From assembly GCF_043424415.1 (NCBI RefSeq), contig NZ_JBHWOO010000055.1, forward strand, positions 1 through 64,000: a DNA stretch of 64,000 nt, given 5' to 3'. The stretch comes from Luteococcus sp043424415 (GTDB taxonomy: Bacteria; Actinomycetota; Actinomycetes; Propionibacteriales; Propionibacteriaceae). Of the stretch, positions 35,901-45,800 are shown piece after piece. Each line of letters starts with the position of its first letter. Within the stretch, counting starts at the first letter, position 1. Under the pieces are notes generated by a model that had not been told where the DNA came from, did not search any database, and saw only the letters and a program-made list of their open reading frames with translations. The translations under genes and the position numbers were made by a program.

Positions 35901-37397
35901 CCGGTCGGGATTCTGGGCGGCCACCGAGGCGATGCGCTCATGCGTCAGCAGGCCATCTGGCCACGAACGCTCCGGCCCGATCTCCCATGCGCGCAGGGCA
36001 GTCTCAGCCGTGTGGTCGGCCAGCGGAACCGCATCGACTAGTGCGGTGGGGTCGGCCACTGCGTGGGCGACGAATGTGGCGAGATGGTCGCCTAGAAGGG
36101 CGATCGTCTCATGGTCGAACAGATCCGCGTTGTACTCGAAGCGGCCGGAGAGAGCCTCCTCGTCGAAGACCTGGAGTTCGATGTCGAAGCGCGCGGCACG
36201 GCTAGCCACTTCCACATCGTGGAAGGCGGCTCCGGCGGCCTCGAGCTTTGGCATGGGAATGTTCTGGTAGATGAAGGACACCTGGAAGACGGGAGTGCGG
36301 GAGGCGTCTCGAACCGGGGCCAGGTCTTCGACCAGCCGCTCGAACGGTAGGTCCTGGTGACCGAACGCGCCCAGGGCGGACTGACGGGCCTGAACCAGGG
36401 CATCGGCGTAGGTCGTCGTCTCGTCGAACTGGAACCGCATGGCCAGCATGTTGACAAAGTAGCCGATCGTCCCGGCAATCTCAGGACGGTCCCGGTTGGC
36501 GGCCGGCACACCCACCACAACATCATCAGCGCCGCTGTAGCGGTGCATGAGAGTGGCGAAGGCTGCCAACAGAGCCATAAAAGGCGTGACTCCGTAGGTC
36601 TTGGCCATCGCGCGCAAGGCAGACATCTGGGCCTTGTCCAGAGCGAACGGGACCGAGCCACCGCGATTGGTCTGGACCGCGGTGCGAGGACGATCGGTGG
36701 GGAGCTCTAGCGCGGCTGGGATGCCCGCAAGCGCAGTGCTCCAGTACTCCAGGTCGCCCTCGAATGCACCCTCGGCCATCTTCGTGGCCTGCCACTGGGA
36801 GTAATCGACGTACTGAAGCCTTGGCGGGGTCAGAACCGGATTGTCGCCCAGTCGCAGGCAACGGTATGTCTCCAGCAACTCCTGCACCATCAAGGCCGTC
36901 GACCACAGGTCGGCAACGATGTGATGCACCGTGATGAGCAGAACGTGCTCCTGTGCGGTCAGACGCAAGCAGCGCATGCGCAGGAGAGGACCGCGGGACA
37001 GGTCAAAGGGACGCGCGAACTCCTGCGAGGCCACCGCGATGAGCGCATCGTCGTCGAGTAGCTCCGGAGCGTCAACCAGTTCGACCTCAGGTGTCAGACT
37101 CTCGTGGACGACCTGCAGGGGCACCCCGTCGCTGGCCTCGAAAGTGGTGCGCAAGGCCTCGTGACGCGTGACGATGCCTTCCACCGCCATGCGCCAGCAC
37201 TCCGGGTCGAAGTCGCCGGTCACGCGGAGAGCTCGAGACAGGTTGTAGGAGGTATCTCCTCCCTTGAGCTGATCGAGGAACCAGATCCGCTGCTGCTGGA
37301 TCGAGGTGGGGAAGAGTCGCCTCGGCCGCTGCCGTAGTCGCTGCGCCAGCAGGGCTCGCTTCTCCTCGACCGTCAGGCTGGAGGGATCGCTGCTCAT
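32916..37397 (-). CDS. NRPS: C-A(Gly)-MT-T
   Basis: 1,493 residues. An N-terminal docking hairpin (LTVEEKRALLAQRLRQ) is followed by C (28-460, HHIVADLWS), then A, interrupted after its A8 motif (KIHGHRIELGEIE) by a SAM-dependent methyltransferase with VLEIGGGTGL near residue 1010. The A-domain tail (PMTPNGKIDR) and T (FFDLGGHSL) come after it. The pocket code reads D-I-L-Q-L-G-M-I-W-K, one change from the glycine code DILQLGLIWK. MT insertion at this point is the usual arrangement for N-methylation, so sarcosine (N-methylglycine) is the predicted unit. The C-terminus (ELSAMSDEEIAAQLG) is a short acidic docking helix matching the next protein's N-terminus. Confidence 0.92.
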   Translation of the reverse strand: MSSDPSSLTVEEKRALLAQRLRQRPRRLFPTSIQQQRIWFLDQLKGGDTSYNLSRALRVTGDFDPECWRMAVEGIVTRHEALRTTFEASDGVPLQVVHESLTPEVELVDAPELLDDDALIAVASQEFARPFDLSRGPLLRMRCLRLTAQEHVLLITVHHIVADLWSTALMVQELLETYRCLRLGDNPVLTPPRLQYVDYSQWQATKMAEGAFEGDLEYWSTALAGIPAALELPTDRPRTAVQTNRGGSVPFALDKAQMSALRAMAKTYGVTPFMALLAAFATLMHRYSGADDVVVGVPAANRDRPEIAGTIGYFVNMLAMRFQFDETTTYADALVQARQSALGAFGHQDLPFERLVEDLAPVRDASRTPVFQVSFIYQNIPMPKLEAAGAAFHDVEVASRAARFDIELQVFDEEALSGRFEYNADLFDHETIALLGDHLATFVAHAVADPTALVDAVPLADHTAETALRAWEIGPERSWPDGLLTHERIASVAAQNPDRPAIVCGAEKLTYGELAEQSARAATVLAARGVRRGDRVAVCMQRGPALIAALLAVMQVGAAYVPMDPEFPAARITFMLQDAAPAVVISERVVTEQLGLHAFKGLLLWEDLAQEVTTAPAPVVTVAPSDAVYVIYTSGSTGQPKGVEIPHRALDNFLRSMQERPGLSDDDVLLAVTTISFDIAGLEVFLPLVSGARIILATRNEAIDGTSLRQLINEHQVTAMQATPLSWQMLLEAGWAPERPFKALVGGEALSVTLATSLLDLGVDLWNMYGPTETTIWSSVAHVGRDLIHLGEPIANTSLRVLDQELRRLPVGVPGELWIGGDGVANGYVDRPELTAERFVADPFLDGGRLYRTGDLVRRRHDGRLEFLGRTDHQVKIHGHRIELGEIERVLESHREVGRAVVIVRDDDSSGDRLVAYLSPTDETSSNGTQEWTHEVERWREVWDTTYLQASESDSVVDDNLAGWRSALTGEAIEREVMARWADETASTIMELHPSRVLEIGGGTGLILSRVAPQVERYWAIDTSATAVASLQARAEALGVVDSVRVERLAAHQVDQLPPQQFDLVVINSVAQYFPDERYLRAVIDAALARLLPGGVLFMGDVRSLPLLSTFHADAALRRTEPSVAASALVQITDRAVTEDSELVIDPHLFTQLADERDDVAAVHVLAKRSADQTDMTRYRYDVTIHCGEVTPVAAKTYAWEAAAGGLNSVREWLAGTDDCVVVLDIPNRRVAQVSATLAAAEKAGGATLAEVLREVSEMSVPDPSEIVRAVEDAGFAAHLEMRAHGADGNFSLVARRRGVDGEPLCGFPTLPDGPRPARLVNAVARRRLAMALPDIRGGLWETLPAYMVPSAFVIQDPFPMTPNGKIDRGALPPPGHIAQTEFVPPRTPLEAVIAGIWCDVLGIERVGVTDNFFDLGGHSLLSTRVMVRMRETFDIDVPLHRLFTEPTVEGLAAAVLDTAPDPSLVERTAELVVELSAMSDEEIAAQLGGAED

Positions 37398-37409
37398 GTT
37401 CTGATCTCC

Positions 37410-40400
37410 TTAGACGTTGCCATCAGCGGCCAGAAGCGAGAGGTAGGCGTCTAGCTCTCCCTCGTCCATCTGCTCGATCGCCTCAAGATCGACCTCCTCC
37501 GTGCGGGAGACGGCCTTGATCTCCTCGCGCTGGGGCGCCGCACCGTCGCCGGAGGGATGGAGCAGCTCGGCCATGCGCGCAACAGTCGGGGACTCGTAAA
37601 AATTAGCGATGTCCATCTCCATTGCGAGGCGCTGCTTGATGCGCGTGACGATCTGCACGGCAGCCAGCGAGTGCCCCCCTAGTTCAAAGAAGTCGTCATT
37701 CACGCCCACATCCTCAATGCCAAGCAGATCCGCCCAGATGGCCGCCACTGACGCCTCCAAGGGGGTGCGAGGCGCGGCGAACTCCGTCGCCAGTGGTGGG
37801 CGCGGATGCTTCGTTGTGGGGCCGGAGATCTGCTCCTGCAGCATCGATGGTGTCAGTCGGGAGGCCAACTCTCGACGGTCCTCGAAGTCGTCGTCTACGA
37901 CCAGGACGTGGGGCGGGAGTACTCGCAGCGAGAGCAGCCTCTCAAAGGCTTCCAGCATGTCCTGCTCGGTGTGGCCAACCATGAGCATGTCGAGCTGAGA
38001 GTCGGTGGGGCGCACGTCTTCGGCGGAGACCACTCGCTCCAGCTCACCGGCAATGTGCTCCTGCAGCGCCGCGATGTCCCTGACGACCCGGACGGTGTAA
38101 CCCTCGATCTCCACCAGGACACGACCATGAGGATCGAGAATCTCCAGGTCCGTTGACAGGGTTTCGGCTCCGTCCTGGGTCACGGCCCCCTTTGGACGGG
38201 TGTGGACAACGACCTCGCTGGTGAGCGGATGGCGGTAGCGCAGTGTGCGGTAGCTCAACGGCAGGTAGTTGGGGTCCTTGGCATCCATCCGGAACACGCC
38301 CACGGCGATGTCCAGGAGCGCTGGGTGCAGGGGGAAGAGTGTGACGTCGTCACGAAACTCGTCGTCGAGGGCGAGCGTGGCGAAGGTGTGCCCCTCGGCG
38401 AGTTCAAGCCGACGGAGCACGTGCCAGCGCGGCCCGATCGCAAACTTCAAGGGCCCTTCTGTCCACTGCTCGGCCTGGGCGCGATCGAAGACCGACTGCT
38501 CGTCATGGAAGTCCTCGCGAACGGGATGGGCCCGTCGAAGTGCGTCGAGGTCCTGCGGAGCGACCTCGGAAGGGGCCTCCCAGGTCACCCTTCCAGTCGC
38601 ATTGTCCTGCCAGGTGTGGTCGGCTGGGTTCTGGCTGCGAACGGTAAAGAACTCACCTTCGGGCGCAGTCTCGATGACAACACTCAGGGTGCGCTCCTGC
38701 CCGTCGGGCACGAACGCCGGGGATAGGAAGAGGATGTCCGACAAGACCATGGTGCGTCCTTGGGCACGGCCTGCCAGAGCGCCGCGGACCAGCTCGATAT
38801 ACGCGGTGCCCGGCACAAGACCGCTGCCCAGGAGCCTGTGATCGTCCACGAACCAGCTCTGGGCTGTCGAGATGGTGCAGGTAAAGGTTTCCCGCTCGGG
38901 GGCGGCGGAGACGCGCCTGAGCATGGGGTGCCCGATATCTCCGCCGACGGAGTGGTCAGTGTGGGCTGCCATGCCCACTCCCTCCCACCTGCTCCAGCCG
39001 ATTGAGGTGGCGCTGAGGCCCTCGCTGCGCAGCGAGGAAGCACGCGCATCGAGGTAGGCATTGGCAGCGGCATAGTCGCTCTGGCCAAATCCGCCGAGGA
39101 TTGAGTTGACCGACGAGCAGAGCAGGAATGGGCCGACGTCGTGGCCGTGAAGAGCCTGCGCCAGAGCCTCCGTCCCCTCGACCTTCGGGCCGAGGATGGC
39201 GGTGACGTCGTCGAGATTCTTCGAAGCCAGCAGCCCGGCGCCAGGCAGTCCTGCGGCGTGCACCACCATGTCGAGACGGTGACCGCGGCTCGCGAGTTCC
39301 GCCACGACCTTTCGCACGGTGTCGGCATCGGTGATGTCGACGGTACGAACCTCGATGCGCGCTCCTAGTTCCTCGAGCTCCCTCACCAGTTCGATCTTGC
39401 GGCGCACCAGGTCCTCGCTTGCGCGCGTGGCCAGGGTCGCGTCGTGGTCATCGCGAGGTGGCATCTCCGAGCGCTGTAGCAGCACGATTGTGCTTCCTTG
39501 GGTGCGTTCGGCGATCCTGCGTGCGATCGCACTGCCGACCCCGCCCAGGCCGCCGGTGACGACATAGAGGCCACCGTCTACCAGACGGGACTCCCCCGCA
39601 ACGTCGGGAAGGGTCTCGAAGCTCCGGATCCACGCATGGGCGCCTCGGATCGCTACGTCCTGGTCCACGCCCATTGCGAGAGTCTCATGCAGCACGTCCG
39701 CCACGGCCTCCGGCAGGTCCGCGAGGGTGCTGTCCAGATCGACCACCCGCGTGGAGAGACCTTCGATCTCCTGGCTCAAGACCGCGCACAGTGCCGCCGG
39801 CAGGGCTGCGTCGGCATGGACCTCCTCAGTGCCCAGAACCTCGTGAGCGCCGCGCACGATGACGGTGAGCGCGGTGCCCTCGCTTGGGGGCACCAGCGCG
39901 AGGTGCTGGCCGAGGGCCAGCAGGTGCTGGTAGGCCTCCCGGCCGTCGCGGGTGCCGGTTGCGGCAACGATGTGCAGCGCTGCTGAGGATGGCTCGCTCG
40001 GCTCGACCGTGGCGAGCACCTCGGCCCACGCAGTGTCCTGAGTGGGGATCACTGTCGAGATCGGGTCCTCTGCAGGAAGCAGGGACCGCAGCGTATCGGC
40101 CTGGCGCTCGTCCGAGACGAGAAGGAGCCATGTTCGGTGTGCCGCCTCTGACCCGGATGATGCCAGCCGGTGCCAGGTCGGAACGAGCAGCGACGGGCCT
40201 GTGGGGCGTCGCCTCTCAGGTTGCTTGGCGGCGGCGACGGGATCAATCCAGTGACGTTCCCGCTGGAAGGGATACGCCGGGAGAGCGACGTGCTCTGTCG
40301 CGTTGGGAACAAGAAGGTTCTCGTCGTCGACGACGCCAGCCGCCCACAGCGTCCCCAGGGCGGTCGCCATCTGGACACGGTCCGTGCCGACGCGCCGTGG

Positions 40401-42875
40401 CTGCGGGAGGGTGGACACGGCCACACGGGACGGGGTCCAAGACGCGTGGTAGCTGATCAGCGTCGAGAGTGAACGACCAGGTCCGACCTCCACGAACACC
40501 GTAGCTGGGTCTGCGAGGAGCGCATCCACAGCATTCGAGAAGCGCACCGTCCGTCGGAGGTGCTGACCCCAGTAGACAGGATCCGTTGCCTGCTCTGAGG
40601 TGAGAACCTGTCCCGTCACGTTTGAGTAAAGAGTTATCGACGGCGCGTGCAGATCCACGCCAGTAGCCACCTGTGCCAAACGCTCGATGGCGGGGTCCAT
40701 GCTGGCGGAATGGAACCCATGAGACGTCTTGAGTGGGGAGCACACGATGCCATCTGCACGCATTCGCTCAGCCAGTGCCGCGATCGAGTCGTGCGAGCCC
40801 GACAGACTGCAGAAACCGGTCGAGTTCACCGCCGCGATCTCGATGCCCTCACCGAGGTACGGCGCAACGTCGGCCTCGCCGAGTTGGACAGAGAGCATCG
40901 CACCGGCCCTCATCTCCGAGACGATCCGGCCGCGGGCTGCGACCAGCAGCACAGCGTCATCGAGACTGAGTACCCCGCCCACGCAGGCGGCGACATACTC
41001 TCCGATGCTGTGGCCGATCATGGCCTTGGGGACGACGCCGTGATCGATCAACCACGTCGCGAGGCAGTACTCGATCATGAACAGGGCTGGCTGTGTGTAC
41101 TGCGTCTGTCCCAGCAGTTCGGCGCGCTCCTCGCCATCATGCAGGACCAGTTCCAGCAGATCGACTCCCAGCTGTACTCGGAAAAGTTCGCCGCAGCGAT
41201 CCAGTCGAGCGGCGAAGTCTGCGTCGTGCGCGTAGAAATCGGCCGCCATCCCCGGATATTGGGCCCCTTGACCGGGGAAGACGAAGGCGACCTTGGCGCG
41301 CTTGTCTGCAGTGATGACGTCGTCGACGCTCAACCGACGAAGCGCGAGTAGTGCACCGTCCCTGCCCGTGGCCGAGACAGCGACGCGGCGCTCCAACCAT
41401 GTGCGCCCGCGCAGGAGCGAGCTGGCCACGGTTGCCAACGCCAGTTCAGTGTGGGCCTCTAAGTGATCGGCCAGGCTGTTCGCCGCCTCCAAAACCGCCA
41501 CAGGAGTGCGCCCCGACAGTGCCAGACAGAACGGCGCATCATCGTCGGCGGTGGCCTTGTCGGCTGGCCGCTGAGGGGCCTCCTCGAGCACCAGATGAAC
41601 ATTTGTTCCTCCGATGCCGAAGGACGAGACGCCAGCCCGACGCGGGCCGCCCGAGGTGTCCCACGGGCGAGTGGAGTCGATGATCGTGAACGGACTGCCG
41701 ACCAGGGACAGCTCGGGATTCGGCTCGGAGAAGTCCAGTGTGGGAACCATTTCCCCGTGCTCGAGCATCAGGACGGTCTTGATGAGGCCCGGAATGCCCG
41801 CGGCAGCGTCGAGGTGCCCCACGCTCGACTTCGCAGAGCCGAGTCCGCAGAAGCCCTCGTCGTCGGTGCCCGCTCTGAACGCCTGGGTAAGGGCAGCGAC
41901 CTCGATGGGGTCGCCCAGACGGGTACCCGTGCCGTGCGCTTCCACGTAGCCGATGCTGCGCGCGTCTACCTCGGCGATATCGAGCGCCTCCATGATCACC
42001 GCCTGCTGCCCGGACACGCTGGGGGCGGTGTACCCGACCTTGTCGTCGCCGTCGTTGTTGAGGGCGCTCCCGCGGATCACGGCCCGCACGTGGGTCTGCG
42101 CGTCGACCTCTTCCATGCGCCGCAGCACGACGAGACCCACGCCGTTGCCGGGCACCGTACCCGCCGCATCTTTGTCGAACGCGCGGCAGTGCCCGTCGGG
42201 GGAAGTGATCGACCCCTCCTGGTAGGGGTATCCGTCTCGAAGTGGGGCGGTGACCGCCGCCGCACCGGCAAGGGCGACGTCGCACTCGCCGTCGAGCAGG
42301 CTCTGGCACGCAAAGTGCACTGCGGTGAGCGCGCTGGAGCAGGCGGTTTGCACGGTGACGGCGGGACCGGTCAGGCCCAGCTTGTAGGCGGTGCGGGTGG
42401 CGAGAAAGTCCTTGTCGCTGGCCTGGAGTACCTGATACCGACCAAAGGAGTCCAAGAGGTCGTGGTTAGTGAGCAGGTTGTTCAAGAGGTAGGTGTTGGT
42501 GCCTGCGGCTCCGAAGACGCCGATGCGACCCTCGAAGCGGCTCGGAACAATCCCCGCGTCCTCAAGCGCCTCCCACGCGCACTCAAGAAAGACTCGCTGC
42601 TGAGGGTCGATGACATCGGCCTCACGCGGAGAATACCCGAAGAAGTGCGCGTCGAAGGCGTCGGCACCTGCGAGGTAGCCCTTCACCGGCACAAAGCCCT
42701 CGGCGGCGAGGTCCTCGGGGTTCCCTCCGTCGGCAAGCAGCTCGTCCGTGGTGAACCGGGTGAGCCCTGAGCGCCCGTCCCGCAGATTCGTCCAGTACTC
42801 GTCGACGGAAGCAGCTCCAGGCAGGTGCGCTGCCATGCCAATGATGGCGATGTGGTGGGACGGGTCAGTGTTCAC
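37410..42875 (-). CDS. PKS module: KS-AT-KR-DH-carrier
   Basis: 1,821 residues starting at GTG 42875 behind GAGAGGGA, overlapping the preceding NRPS by 11 bases. KS has QTACSSAL, EAHGTGTRLGD and SVGHLDAAAG. AT has GHSIGEY, and HGFH at the specificity site, the malonyl type. KR comes next (GGLGGVGSA, catalytic YAAANAYLD), and after it a DH with DHRLLGSGLVP and HPALLDIAVG. The carrier is FFELGGHSLAAVQ, a peptidyl-carrier-like sequence. The order KR before DH is not the usual cis-AT order (DH before KR). Expected outcome: one malonyl extension, reduction and dehydration to an alpha,beta-alkene. The C-terminus (EEVDLEAIEQMDEGELDAYL) is a docking tail for the next NRPS. Confidence 0.92.
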   Translation of the reverse strand: MNTDPSHHIAIIGMAAHLPGAASVDEYWTNLRDGRSGLTRFTTDELLADGGNPEDLAAEGFVPVKGYLAGADAFDAHFFGYSPREADVIDPQQRVFLECAWEALEDAGIVPSRFEGRIGVFGAAGTNTYLLNNLLTNHDLLDSFGRYQVLQASDKDFLATRTAYKLGLTGPAVTVQTACSSALTAVHFACQSLLDGECDVALAGAAAVTAPLRDGYPYQEGSITSPDGHCRAFDKDAAGTVPGNGVGLVVLRRMEEVDAQTHVRAVIRGSALNNDGDDKVGYTAPSVSGQQAVIMEALDIAEVDARSIGYVEAHGTGTRLGDPIEVAALTQAFRAGTDDEGFCGLGSAKSSVGHLDAAAGIPGLIKTVLMLEHGEMVPTLDFSEPNPELSLVGSPFTIIDSTRPWDTSGGPRRAGVSSFGIGGTNVHLVLEEAPQRPADKATADDDAPFCLALSGRTPVAVLEAANSLADHLEAHTELALATVASSLLRGRTWLERRVAVSATGRDGALLALRRLSVDDVITADKRAKVAFVFPGQGAQYPGMAADFYAHDADFAARLDRCGELFRVQLGVDLLELVLHDGEERAELLGQTQYTQPALFMIEYCLATWLIDHGVVPKAMIGHSIGEYVAACVGGVLSLDDAVLLVAARGRIVSEMRAGAMLSVQLGEADVAPYLGEGIEIAAVNSTGFCSLSGSHDSIAALAERMRADGIVCSPLKTSHGFHSASMDPAIERLAQVATGVDLHAPSITLYSNVTGQVLTSEQATDPVYWGQHLRRTVRFSNAVDALLADPATVFVEVGPGRSLSTLISYHASWTPSRVAVSTLPQPRRVGTDRVQMATALGTLWAAGVVDDENLLVPNATEHVALPAYPFQRERHWIDPVAAAKQPERRRPTGPSLLVPTWHRLASSGSEAAHRTWLLLVSDERQADTLRSLLPAEDPISTVIPTQDTAWAEVLATVEPSEPSSAALHIVAATGTRDGREAYQHLLALGQHLALVPPSEGTALTVIVRGAHEVLGTEEVHADAALPAALCAVLSQEIEGLSTRVVDLDSTLADLPEAVADVLHETLAMGVDQDVAIRGAHAWIRSFETLPDVAGESRLVDGGLYVVTGGLGGVGSAIARRIAERTQGSTIVLLQRSEMPPRDDHDATLATRASEDLVRRKIELVRELEELGARIEVRTVDITDADTVRKVVAELASRGHRLDMVVHAAGLPGAGLLASKNLDDVTAILGPKVEGTEALAQALHGHDVGPFLLCSSVNSILGGFGQSDYAAANAYLDARASSLRSEGLSATSIGWSRWEGVGMAAHTDHSVGGDIGHPMLRRVSAAPERETFTCTISTAQSWFVDDHRLLGSGLVPGTAYIELVRGALAGRAQGRTMVLSDILFLSPAFVPDGQERTLSVVIETAPEGEFFTVRSQNPADHTWQDNATGRVTWEAPSEVAPQDLDALRRAHPVREDFHDEQSVFDRAQAEQWTEGPLKFAIGPRWHVLRRLELAEGHTFATLALDDEFRDDVTLFPLHPALLDIAVGVFRMDAKDPNYLPLSYRTLRYRHPLTSEVVVHTRPKGAVTQDGAETLSTDLEILDPHGRVLVEIEGYTVRVVRDIAALQEHIAGELERVVSAEDVRPTDSQLDMLMVGHTEQDMLEAFERLLSLRVLPPHVLVVDDDFEDRRELASRLTPSMLQEQISGPTTKHPRPPLATEFAAPRTPLEASVAAIWADLLGIEDVGVNDDFFELGGHSLAAVQIVTRIKQRLAMEMDIANFYESPTVARMAELLHPSGDGAAPQREEIKAVSRTEEVDLEAIEQMDEGELDAYLSLLAADGNV

Positions 42876-45800
42876 GGTGGTCCCTCTCAGGAGTGGACTG
42901 GCGGCGCTGGGATGCACCACGACGACGATGGGCAAGCTCGCGACGCTTCTCAGCTCGATCGTGAGTCTGCGTCGCGACGGAAGTGGTGGCGGCGGCCCCG
43001 CCGGCGAGGTACTGGGCAAGGGAGGAGACGGTGGGGCGCTGGAACAGGTCCACCAGCGAGACCGCGTGACCTTGATCCGCGAGCCTGCGCTGGACCTCTG
43101 CCAGCAGGAGGGAGTGACCGCCCCGATCGAAAAAGTTGTCGTCCCGGCCCACGCTGTCCACCCCGAGGACGTCAGCCCAGATCGTGGCGATTGTCACCTC
43201 GAACTCGGAGGCAGGGGCGACATAGGCCGTTGCGGTGATCTCGGTCTCCGAGGGCGCTGGCAGACGTCGGCGGTCCACCTTGCCGTTCGCGGTTAGCGGC
43301 AAGGCGTCCAAGATCTCGACATAGCGCGGAACCATGTACTCGGGCAGGGCACTCTTCAGCGCCGCGATCACGAGCGCGGCGTCGATCTGAGCATCTCGAT
43401 GGGGTACCACGTAGGCAACCAGCCGCACGTCATTGGCGGCCCTCCTCCATGGAATGACGACTGCCTCAGCGATTTCGGCCTGCTGGCATAGGTGGTGCTC
43501 GATCTCACCGAGTTCCAACCGCTGGCCGCGCAGCTTGATCTGCTGGTCGATTCTGCCGAGGAAGTAGAGCACCCCGTCGTCGTCGAATCGCGCGAGATCG
43601 CCGGTACGGTACATCCGAGCGGCAGGGTCCTCACTGAAGGGATCGGGCACGAAGCGTTCTGCAGTGAGCGCGGGGCGGCCGAGATAGCCCTGGGCCACGT
43701 TGCGGCCACCAATCCACAGCTCGCCGGTGACGCCAACTGGGACGGGCTGGAGCTGGTCGTCAAGGACGTAGATCGACGTGTTCGAGATTGGCCGGCCGAT
43801 GGGTGTAGGCCCCACGTCTTCGGCGCTGCACCTCCAGTGCGTGACGTCGATGGATGCTTCCGTCGGTCCATAGAGGTTGTGTAGATCGGCAGAGGATCGT
43901 CGGCACCACTCCTGCCGTAGGTCTGCGGGGAGGGCCTCTCCGCTGCATACCACATGCTTCAGAGAGCTGAGCTCCTCCACCCGCTGACTCATCATGGCGC
44001 GCAGCATCGAGGGAACGAAGTGGATTGTAGTGACCCCCCATCGCTGGATGGTAGCGGCCAAGGCTGCGGGATCGCGATGGGCATCCGGCTCGGCGACGAC
44101 CAGATGCGCCCCGGTCATGAAAGGCCAGAACAGTTCCCAGACCGACACGTCGAATGTGATGGGAGTCTTGTGCAGCACGACCTCGCCAGCACCGATGCGG
44201 AACTGCTGCTGCATCCACTCCAGGCGATTTCGAAGTCCGGCATGAACATTGACAACACCCTTGGGACGGCCCGTCGAGCCAGAGGTGTAGATCACGTAGA
44301 CCGGGTCCTCACCCGAGACGGGAGTGCGGACCCGGGTGGGTCCAGGCAGCTGCGCCAGGAGCTGGCCAGCGTCCACCGTCCAAAACTCCACCGGGTGGCC
44401 ACAAAAGGACTCGAGGAGGGCATCGTGGGTGATGACGAGGTCCATCCCAGCGTCCTCGAGTATCTCGGAGACGCGCGTCCGTGGATAGTCCGGATCGATC
44501 GGGACGTAGGCTCCGCCAGCTCGGACAACCGCCAGAACGGCGACCAGCAGCTCCACCGAGCGCGGTAGCGCGACGCCCACCAGGGAGCCGGGACCCACGC
44601 CGCGGCCGACCAGTCGTTGCGCCAGCACCTCGGTGGCCCTGTCGAGCTCGGCATAAGTGAGGGTGGTAGCCCCGAAGGTGAGCGCCGGTGCGTCCGGGGT
44701 GGCCCGGGCCTGTGCGTGGAACTGCTCGTGGACCCAACCATGACTTACCGGCCAGGTTTCTTTGGTGTTATTGAAACCGGTCAGGATCCTGTTGCGCTCC
44801 GACTCGCTCAGTAGCGGCACCGCTCCCACGGCCTGCTGGTCGTCGGCCGCGACGCTCGCGATGGTCTGGGACAGGGCACTGGCGAGACGCGCGATGGCCT
44901 CAGGGGAGTACGCGCCGCAGTCATACTCCAGGTATCCGGTCAGCGCGCCGCCGTCGTGGAAGGCCTGCAGCTCCACGTCGAAGCGAGCGCCTTCGTTGAC
45001 GAGCTCGATCCGATGGGCAGGGGCTCCGAACAGCTCGGGCATCACGGGCTCAGGACCGTAGGTCAGACTGACCTGACACAGCGCCTGGCGGCTCAGATCG
45101 CGCTCCAGTCCGAGCATGCCCACGACCAGGTCGAAGGGCACGTCAGCGTGGGCGTGCGCACCCACGCAGGCATCCCGAACCTGGCCGACGAGCTCGGCAA
45201 ACGTGGCCTCGGGATATAGATGAACAGGGATAGGAACGACGTTGATAAAGTAGCCGAGCACGTCCTGAAGCTCTGGCCGGCTGCGGACTGAGCTCGGGGC
45301 GGCGATGGCGAAGTCACGCTGCCGCGAAAGCCGTCCCATGACCAAGGCGTAGGCAGCCAGCAGAGTCATGTAGGTGGTCCCGCCGTGTGCTCGGCCCGCA
45401 GCAGAAAGGGCGTCCATGACGTCCGCGGGGATAGTGATGGGGTGTTGAGCGCCGCGAAGCCTGGCGACCTGAGGACGGACTCGATCGGTCGGCAGTTCAA
45501 GGACGGGGTCGACCCCCTTCAGGGCCTCACGCCACCAGTCCAGCTGGTCCTGCCAGGCTTCACCCTCTCGCTGCTTCTGCTGCCACACAGCGAAGTCGCC
45601 GTAGTGCACGCTGGAATGGCTCTGCACGTCGAGGCCGTCCCGCAACGCGAGGTAAGTGTCCGATAACCGCGAGACCAGAAGCCTGGCCGAGATGCGGTCG
45701 ACGAGGAGGTGGTGCCCGGCGAACACCAGGACGGTGCGGCGTTCCGAGCGGGCCAGACCGACGCGAAAGGGGACGGCCGAATCGATGTCAGGCGGGGGTT

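Noticed and set aside
42876..43019. Longer N-terminus for the KS-AT-KR-DH PKS
   Set aside because: The added residues are the antisense-free overlap with the NRPS T-domain tail and are Pro/Arg-rich. GTG 42875 has a ribosome-binding site and lies just before the KS fold.
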